Positions 58,894 through 64,000 of a stretch of DNA of 64,000 bases are shown piece by piece. Source of the DNA: JBDRRP01 sp964446485 (GTDB lineage Bacteria > Desulfobacterota > Desulfobacteria > Desulfobacterales > JBDRRP01); assembly GCA_964446485.1 (NCBI GenBank), contig CAYUOU010000003.1, positions 20,629 through 84,628 of the forward strand. Direction: 5' to 3'. Numbering within the stretch: position 1 is the stretch's first letter; every line of letters begins with the position of its first letter. The notes beneath the pieces are model-generated. The model worked only from the letters and a program-made list of their open reading frames with translations, made no database searches and was not told the DNA's origin. Both the position numbers and the translations under genes were made by a program.

Positions 58894-60698
58894 TCTTTTT
58901 CCACTTGTCTGGGTTGGTATGCCGGCACCAGCGCTTTGCCGGGTTGATCCTTCAGTCGATTGAGCTTGTGGGACAGGCCGGCGGAGGTTTCTCCTTTGCC
59001 GCCGTCATCGGTCGCTGCCGATGGGTCGGCCTGTCGATGCGGTGATGCTTCGCCAGATTTCGTTTCCGAGCCTGCAGGCTTTTTCGGATCGGCAGTACCG
59101 GCCTGCTCATCGCCGAAAGACATCCGGTTCCCATTTTTTTCCGCGCTATTGTTTTTGCCCTGGGGCTTTCCCTGGTCGCCTTGGCGGTGTTCATTCCCCG
59201 ATGCATCGCCGCCGGTGTCGTTTTCTCCCGCAGAGGGGTTCTCTTCTGAGTGATCACCTCCCTGCGGCGTATCCTGCGACTGGGGCTGCCGTTGGAGCAT
59301 CTCTTTGGCAAAGGCCAGGTTTTTTTGTGCCATCTCATCTTCCGGCGCGATGTCGAGCGCTTTTTGATAGTGATCGATGGCACCTTCGATATCGCCCAGG
59401 CGGAACCGGGTGTTGCCAAGATTGTAGAGGGCTTTTTGCCTCAGCGCAGGGTCTTCTGAGCGAGTTGCTGTTTCAAATTGATGCTGCGCCGCATCGAATT
59501 GGCTAAGTTTATAGTAGGCGCTGCCGATGTTGAAGGCGAGGGTCGGGTCCTGCGGTCGTTCCAATTGGGCCGAAATAAAGGCGCTCAAGGCGCTCTCGTA
59601 TTCACCGTTTTGATAGGCGCCGATGCCTTCTTTAACGGCGGAGGCTGCAGATGCGGCGTCAGCGGGTGTTGCCGCCAACACGACTGCCAGTGCTATCACA
59701 ACAGCTGCTTTTCGTCGTGCTGCGGGAAGCATCATTTCGGCGATGAGCAGTATTGCCGAAACGAGGAGGAACCACTGGAACCGGTTGCTATGAACCTGCC
59801 TTTTGCCGGTTTCGATCTTGGCGGCGGCCATTTTGCCGCGAATGTGTTGTCGATACATGGCTTCCAGGTCCAGATCGCCGGCGATGGAACGGACGTAGGT
59901 CCCGCCGGTGGCAAGCGCCATGCGTTTTAACGTATCTTCGTCAAGCCGTGTCACGACGATATCACCCCTGCGGTCTTTGAATAGGCCGCCATTGAGGCCC
60001 GGGACCGGCACACCTTCCGGGTGGCCGACACCGATACAAAAAAGTTTGACCCCGGCTTTGGCGGATGCCGCTGCCGCATTCATCGGATCACCGGTGGTGC
60101 TTTCGCCATCGGTGATGAGGATCACTGCTTTCTCCGCGTGGGCATTCGGATCGAAGGATTGAAGGGCCGTATTCACCGCGCCGGGCAAGTCGGTGCCCCC
60201 CACCGGCATCGCCTCCGGGGACAGGGTATTGAGAAACACGCTGAAGATGGAATAATCAGTGGTCAATGGGCACTGGAGAAAGGCCGTGCCGGCAAACGCC
60301 ACGAGCCCCACGCGGTCGCACTCGAACATGGCGATGAGGTCGACGATCTCTCTCTTGGCCCTTTCGAGACGTGATGGGCTAACGTCTTCGGCGAGCATGG
60401 AGCGAGAGCAGTCCAAGGCGATGATGATGTCGATGCCCTTTCGAGGGGCTTCTTCCCACCGGTAGCCGTACTGGGGCCCCGACACCGCCACAATGAGAAA
60501 CAGTGCGCTCGACAGCACCAACCCGGCCTTGATCCAGCGTCGCTCAGGAGAGCGCTCAGGCGCCGTTGACGACAAACCGTGGTCGCTCGAAAACCTTGAC
60601 AGGATCGAGCGGCGACGGTTGAAGCCATAAAGGAACACCATCAGCAAGGCCGGCAATGCCCAGATCAGAAACAGCAATTGCGTGTTGGCGAAGGTCAT
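58887..60698 (-). CDS. BatB-BatC fusion: von Willebrand A domain plus TPR
   Basis: This 603-residue protein fuses the two usual Bat modules. An N-terminal helix is followed by a VWA domain (about 88-285) with the metal-site IIALDCSRSMLAED, GLVAFAGTAFLQCP and LITDGESTTGDP. A membrane helix follows near 310-345. TPR repeats occupy about 350-455 (YESALSAFISAQLERPQDPT, AIDHYQKALDIAPEDEMAQK). The C-terminal 130 residues are low-complexity and rich in Gln, Gly, Asn and Lys. In many genomes BatB and BatC are separate genes. The MIDAS motif DxSxS is intact. Confidence 0.88.
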   Translation of the reverse strand: MTFANTQLLFLIWALPALLMVFLYGFNRRRSILSRFSSDHGLSSTAPERSPERRWIKAGLVLSSALFLIVAVSGPQYGYRWEEAPRKGIDIIIALDCSRSMLAEDVSPSRLERAKREIVDLIAMFECDRVGLVAFAGTAFLQCPLTTDYSIFSVFLNTLSPEAMPVGGTDLPGAVNTALQSFDPNAHAEKAVILITDGESTTGDPMNAAAASAKAGVKLFCIGVGHPEGVPVPGLNGGLFKDRRGDIVVTRLDEDTLKRMALATGGTYVRSIAGDLDLEAMYRQHIRGKMAAAKIETGKRQVHSNRFQWFLLVSAILLIAEMMLPAARRKAAVVIALAVVLAATPADAASAASAVKEGIGAYQNGEYESALSAFISAQLERPQDPTLAFNIGSAYYKLSQFDAAQHQFETATRSEDPALRQKALYNLGNTRFRLGDIEGAIDHYQKALDIAPEDEMAQKNLAFAKEMLQRQPQSQDTPQGGDHSEENPSAGENDTGGDASGNEHRQGDQGKPQGKNNSAEKNGNRMSFGDEQAGTADPKKPAGSETKSGEASPHRQADPSAATDDGGKGETSAGLSHKLNRLKDQPGKALVPAYQPRQVEKDW

Positions 60699-60710
60699 AA
60701 TCGCGCAATC

Positions 60711-61709
60711 TCACGGGACTCTTAAAAACCGCGTGTTGGCCAAAATGATGTAAAGCGCCAGGCACCCGGCTGCCGGCAGCAGCAGCCATGTATAAAGATC
60801 CCTGTAATCGGAGTAGATCTTCATTCTGGCCGTCGTTTTCTCGAGCGCATCGATGCTTTTGCTGATGGCGGCAAGGGTTTTCGTGCTGTCCGCCCGGAAG
60901 TATTTGCCGCCCGATTTCTCCGCAATCATTCGCAGAGTGTCCTCGTCCAAGTCCACTTCCTGATAAATGGTGCGCCGGCCCAGCAGTGGGTGCTGGATCA
61001 AAAAGGGCGCCCTGCCGCGAGTGCCCACCCCTATCGTGTAGACCCTCACCTTCTTCTCGGCGGCGATGGCCGCAGCTTCGGGCGGGGAGAGGACACCGGT
61101 ATTGCTGCGGCCGTCGGTAAGCAGAATCACGACGTTGGCAGTAGAGGCCACGTCGGTAATGCGCTTGAGCGAGATGCCGATGGCGTCGCCGATGGCCGTG
61201 CGTTTGCCTGCGGCGCCGATCTCCAGTTGCGCCACTACCGTTCCGATGGCGTTGTAGTCCCGCGTCAGGGGGAGTTGGGTATATGCCTCAGACCCGAACA
61301 CCACCAGCCCGATGCGGTCGCCTTCGCGCCCGGCGATGAAGTCCCTGACGACGTCTTTGACGGCTACAAGTCGGTTGACGACGTTTCCATCCTTTTTGAA
61401 GTCGAGCGCAGCCATGGATTCGGACAGGTCCAGCGCGATAACGATATTGATGCCTTCGGTGAGAATGGTGGCCTGCCGGGTACCCCATTGGGGCCGGGCC
61501 AAGGCCGCGATCATCAGGGCCAGAGCCATATACTTCAGCGCCGGGACGATGGTGCGGGTTTTCACCACTAACGAGGCCGGCGCGGCGGCCGCGGCGCCAA
61601 CTGTTGACAAACGCATCACAGGCCGGCCCCGACGTCGTGTATTGTACCATGCCATTGCTGGAATCAATAGTAGTAGGACCAGTGCGTATGGGGTGGTTAA
61701 GTGAAGCAT
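60711..61709 (-). CDS. batA: BatA-like von Willebrand A protein
   Basis: This 332-residue membrane-anchored VWA protein has helices at the N-terminus (7-22; 57-73) and the C-terminus (about 303-325). The VWA domain lies at about 90-285 with the MIDAS motif IALDLSESMAALDF, VVFGSEAYTQLPLTRDY and VVILLTDGRSNTGVLSP. It resembles the VWA half of the downstream BatB-BatC fusion. It starts at the same base where the upstream gene stops and precedes the fusion gene by 12 bp. Confidence 0.92.
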   Translation of the reverse strand: MLHLTTPYALVLLLLIPAMAWYNTRRRGRPVMRLSTVGAAAAAPASLVVKTRTIVPALKYMALALMIAALARPQWGTRQATILTEGINIVIALDLSESMAALDFKKDGNVVNRLVAVKDVVRDFIAGREGDRIGLVVFGSEAYTQLPLTRDYNAIGTVVAQLEIGAAGKRTAIGDAIGISLKRITDVASTANVVILLTDGRSNTGVLSPPEAAAIAAEKKVRVYTIGVGTRGRAPFLIQHPLLGRRTIYQEVDLDEDTLRMIAEKSGGKYFRADSTKTLAAISKSIDALEKTTARMKIYSDYRDLYTWLLLPAAGCLALYIILANTRFLRVP

Positions 61710-62392
61710 CAGGAAGCGCTTCCTACCGGTACCGTAGTGCCGTTATGCAAGGCCGTTTCAGCGCTCCCAGGTTGCGCGGCCGTGGTGGTGACAAAGGCCT
61801 CGGCCGCGGACAGATCGGTCTTCATCTGTGTCGTTTTAGCCGGAACATCGGCGAACTTCACCAGATCGCCACTGCGAAAAAGTGCTGCCAGAGATTGCGT
61901 GTCCGATTCGGCGATGGGAAGTGAACCCAATTTTGGAGTGAGTTCTTCGGTGGTCATCTCCGGGGCATCGATCCGAAAGCGCTGCCGCAGGTAAGCCCGG
62001 AGCACCTCCCCCAGGCGGAAGTAAAATACTTTTCCTTGAGATGGCGGCATCATCGCCAGTTCTTCCATCGCCCGCAGTGCCGCCTCGTGGGGCGATATCC
62101 GGGGCACCGCGATCGGGTGCACCCCTCCCCGCCGTCGCCGCTGCCAATAAAAAAATGCCAGAAGGACGAGTATCGCACCGATGGCTGCTGCGACATAGAA
62201 GAGGATACCATCTCCACCGACTGGCACCGGCGGTTTGATGTCCAGGATATCGGTCATGGGTTGGGGCGGTGCAATACCCTTCGCGCCGCCGTTTTGAGAT
62301 TCCCCCGCAAACGCCCACGCGGGCCCAAGGCCGCTGAGAAAGAGGAGGCTTGCCCGAATGGCATGACCGATTTGCGTAATTGCCTGCATCAT
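61709..62392 (-). CDS. DUF4381 protein of the Bat operon
   Basis: This 227-residue protein has a signal peptide or anchor (1-30), a Pro-rich linker (DILDIKPPVPVGGDGI), one membrane helix (ILFYVAAAIGAILVLLAFFY) with a basic stop-transfer (QRRRRGG), and a cytosolic helical domain (EAALRAMEELAM, FYFRLGEVLRAYLRQRFR, MTTEELTPKL). This layout fits DUF4381 proteins seen between DUF58 and BatA genes. The function is unknown; it may link the VWA proteins to the MoxR ATPase. It overlaps the DUF58 gene by 4 bp. Confidence 0.8.
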   Translation of the reverse strand: MMQAITQIGHAIRASLLFLSGLGPAWAFAGESQNGGAKGIAPPQPMTDILDIKPPVPVGGDGILFYVAAAIGAILVLLAFFYWQRRRRGGVHPIAVPRISPHEAALRAMEELAMMPPSQGKVFYFRLGEVLRAYLRQRFRIDAPEMTTEELTPKLGSLPIAESDTQSLAALFRSGDLVKFADVPAKTTQMKTDLSAAEAFVTTTAAQPGSAETALHNGTTVPVGSAS

Positions 62393-63267
62393 CGGAACCG
62401 TTTTTCCCTATATCTGAAGTAGGAAGACAGAACGGCGGCCGTGTCCTGGTCCGTGCCCATCTCAATGCAGTCGATGCCGGCGTGCTTCATTTCAGCGACG
62501 ACCTGACGATGACGGCTGCGCATGGCCGCCTCGATGCGTTGGCGTGCGGGGCCATGGGCCAGATCCACTGCAACGCGGCGACCCGTTTCAAAATCGGCCG
62601 CTGTCAAAATCCCCCAAGCCGGCAGTGTGAAATCGCCTGGGTCGGAAAGCAGTACGCCGATCACATCGTGCTTTTTTGAGGCGATGGTCAACTGGTTGAG
62701 GTATCCGTCATCCAGAAAATCGGAGATCAGCAGGCAGACCGCCCGCCGGGGCAGTACACTCCCCAAGAACCTCACCGCACTGCCGATGGACGTTCCGGTA
62801 TGCTGTGGGGTGAATCCGACGATCTCCCGGATCAACCGCCACACATGCCCGGCACCTTTTTGGGGCGGAATGTATCGCTCCACCCGATCGGTGAAGAGAA
62901 TCGCTCCGGCCTTGTCGTTGTTTCGGATGGCGTTGAAGGCCATGATGCCTGCGATCTCGACGGCGAGTTCGATTTTAAGATGATCGGTGGTGCCGAATTT
63001 TCCTGAAGCGCTCATGTCCACCAGGAGCATCAGGACCTGTTCCCGCTCTTCCCGGTACCTTTTGACGAAAGGCTGTCCCATGCGGGCGGACACCTTCCAG
63101 TCGATGCTCTTCACCTCGTCGCCGGGCACATAGGCGCGCACCTCCTCGAATTCCATGCCGACCCCTCGGAACACGGACTTGTACTGCCCGGCCATCATGG
63201 TGTCCACTTGCCGGCGGCTCCGGATGTGCATCCGTTCGATCTTCCGGATCAGTTCCGGGGGGAGCAT
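62389..63267 (-). CDS. DUF58 protein of the MoxR/Bat system
   Basis: This 292-residue soluble protein has the DUF58 core RVGMEFEEVRAYVPGDEV-like segment (GVGMEFEEVRAYVPGDEVKS), then IDWKVSARMGQPFVKRYREE. A degenerate VWA fold follows, with VLMLLVDMSASGKFG (DMSAS, MIDAS-like), AILFTDRVERYIPP and VCLLISDFLDDGY. GGAGGACAC is just before the ATG. DUF58 genes normally follow moxR. Here the upstream DNA instead holds a degenerate DUF559 fragment and tandem repeats, so the presumed moxR is further right or absent. Confidence 0.92.
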   Translation of the reverse strand: MLPPELIRKIERMHIRSRRQVDTMMAGQYKSVFRGVGMEFEEVRAYVPGDEVKSIDWKVSARMGQPFVKRYREEREQVLMLLVDMSASGKFGTTDHLKIELAVEIAGIMAFNAIRNNDKAGAILFTDRVERYIPPQKGAGHVWRLIREIVGFTPQHTGTSIGSAVRFLGSVLPRRAVCLLISDFLDDGYLNQLTIASKKHDVIGVLLSDPGDFTLPAWGILTAADFETGRRVAVDLAHGPARQRIEAAMRSRHRQVVAEMKHAGIDCIEMGTDQDTAAVLSSYFRYREKRFR

Positions 63268-63390
63268 GTGTCCTCCATGTTCTTTCCCATGCAGCCGAAG
63301 TCGACGACGAACGGGCCGATGGCGTGCTGCCGGCGGTCGTTCGACTCGTTGAAGTGAATTGGCTTTCTTTTTAATTCTTCGGTCACTTCA
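63249..63390 (-). pseudogene. DUF559 (VSR-like endonuclease family) relic
   Basis: A minus-strand frame ending at 63249 reads RRQHAIGPFVVDFGCMGKN (about 63276-63332). It resembles the conserved FRRQHPIGPYIVDFYC motif of DUF559 proteins. It is preceded by only a short non-matching stretch and then by tandem repeats. It ends shortly after the motif in the DUF58 start region, so the C-terminal catalytic part is missing. It is best seen as the remains of a truncated gene. The match is by eye to one motif. Confidence 0.5.
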
Positions 63391-63410
63391 AGATGCCCTC
63401 CCCCGACCCC

Positions 63411-63560
63411 TCCCGGAGGGAGGGGAGAAATATTTGACGGCCTCCGAAGGAGGGGAGAAGTATTGGATGGTCCCGGAGGGAGGGGGGAAGTTTTGGATGG
63501 CCTCCGCGGGAGGAAAGAAATATTTGACGGTCTCCGAGAGCCGGGTAAATATTGGACTCT
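63411..63560. repeat. Five 30-bp tandem repeats
   Basis: Five units of exactly 30 bp start at 63411, 63441, 63471, 63501 and 63531. Each has a (T/C)CCCGGAGGGAGGGG-like GC-rich half and an AGAAATATTTGACGG-like AT-rich half. The fifth is the most diverged. Because 30 is a multiple of three, both strands read through as 10-residue periodic peptides (for example SETVKYFFPP on the minus strand). No gene function is claimed. Confidence 0.85.
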
Positions 63561-63582
63561 CTCCGGAGAGCGGTGAGACGCT

Positions 63583-64000
63583 GCCGCAGAAAGCATACAG
63601 ATGCCTCTCCTTTGCGGGGGAGAGGGCAGGGTGAGGGGGCGAATACGGCATGGCCTCGGTGAGCGTGAAGGAAAAAAAGGCGAAAGGGAGGTGGCCGCAG
63701 AAAGCATACAGATGCCTCTCCCCTGCGGGGGAGAGGGCAGGGTGAGGGGGCGAATACGGCATGGCCTCGGTGAGCGTGAAGGAAAAAAAGGCGAAAGGGA
63801 GGTGGCCGCAGAAAGCATACAGATGCCTCTCCCCTGCGGGGGAGAGGGCAGGGTGAGGGGGCGAATACGGCATGGCCTCGGTGAGCGTGAAGGAAAAAAA
63901 GGCGAAAGGGAGGTGGCCGCAGAAAGCATACAGATGCCTCTCCCCTGCGGGGGAGAGGGCAGGGTGAGGGGGCGAATACGGCATGGCCTCGGTGAGCGTG
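63583..64000. repeat. 111-bp tandem repeats, four copies, last cut by the window edge
   Basis: Units start at 63583, 63694, 63805 and 63916, a period of 111 bp. Copies 2, 3 and the visible 85 bp of copy 4 look identical. Copy 1 differs by two bases in CTCCTTTGCGG versus CTCCCCTGCGG. Each unit contains the perfect hairpin CCTCTCCCC-TGCG-GGGGAGAGG. The unit length, a multiple of three, keeps several frames open (37-residue periodicity). The repeat is of the kind often found near DUF559 genes in proteobacteria (LTLPSPPQGRG-type). The array continues beyond the window. Confidence 0.95.

Noticed and set aside
63249..63929. 226-codon minus-strand frame across the repeat region as a real gene
   Set aside because: Its sequence is mostly a 37-residue unit repeated because of the 111-bp DNA repeat, so it is open by periodicity rather than selection. 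Only the DUF559-like end looks like protein.
63411..64000. CRISPR array
   Set aside because: The units are contiguous tandem repeats with no unique spacers, and no cas gene is seen.

Overview
The window is a gene-dense, GC-rich stretch (about 60 % by eye) from a Gram-negative bacterium. Lipoproteins, an MCE/Mla transporter, a CsgG/GNA1162-like outer-membrane cluster and a Bat (aerotolerance) operon all point to a two-membrane cell. The mix of an Mrp/Mbh-type antiporter cluster, tandem UspA proteins with PAS kinases, a LivJHMGF transporter and a Bat operon resembles marine or sediment Desulfobacterota. There is no rRNA or other phylogenetic marker, so the lineage is an inference.

Layout. 1-294 is the N-terminus of a peptide-type solute-binding protein running off the left edge. 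668-8771 is a large Mrp-type cation/proton antiporter cluster (E, F, G, a DUF4040 piece of MrpA, an MbhE-MrpB fusion, C, D, two further ND5/MrpD-like subunits and two small membrane proteins). 8922-9416 is a cyclic-nucleotide-binding-domain protein. 9469-17338 (minus) is one operon: NhaD-like antiporter, tandem UspA, Rossmann-PAS-GAF-PAS histidine kinase, receiver-PAS-histidine kinase, single receiver, tandem UspA. 17953-23890 (plus) is a CBS-pair protein followed by a full pyruvate dehydrogenase complex (AceE, AceF, Lpd). Next come a small membrane protein and DsbD (minus), then panC, metK and ahcY (plus), closed by a clear terminator.

30228-35717 (minus, one promoter) holds four exported proteins: a lipoprotein with a GNA1162/CsgG-like domain, an Fn3 domain and a beta-helix, two LPP20-like proteins and a FlgT-N-like protein. 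These families are best known from the Vibrio flagellar H ring (FlgO/P/T), but no flagellar gene is present, so this is the best candidate for an undescribed envelope complex. Divergent from it is an MCE lipid-transport set (MlaE, MlaD) whose middle, MlaF-position gene has lost every ATPase motif. NadK (minus) and a Liv branched-chain amino-acid ABC transporter follow.

45216-56209 is a mixed region: zinc-ribbon membrane protein, dynamin-like GTPase, SET-domain protein, small lipoprotein, nicotinate phosphoribosyltransferase, DsrE-like protein, two unrecognised membrane proteins, a QueG-like iron-sulfur protein, a methyltransferase, CheX and an iron-sulfur-flavoprotein-like reductase. 56345-63267 (minus) is a Bat operon (DUF58, DUF4381, BatA, BatB-BatC fusion, BatD, BatE). 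Upstream of it, where a MoxR ATPase would be expected, the window ends in a DUF559 relic and two tandem repeat arrays (30 bp x5 and 111 bp x4).

No tRNA, rRNA, CRISPR array, transposase or phage gene was recognised.
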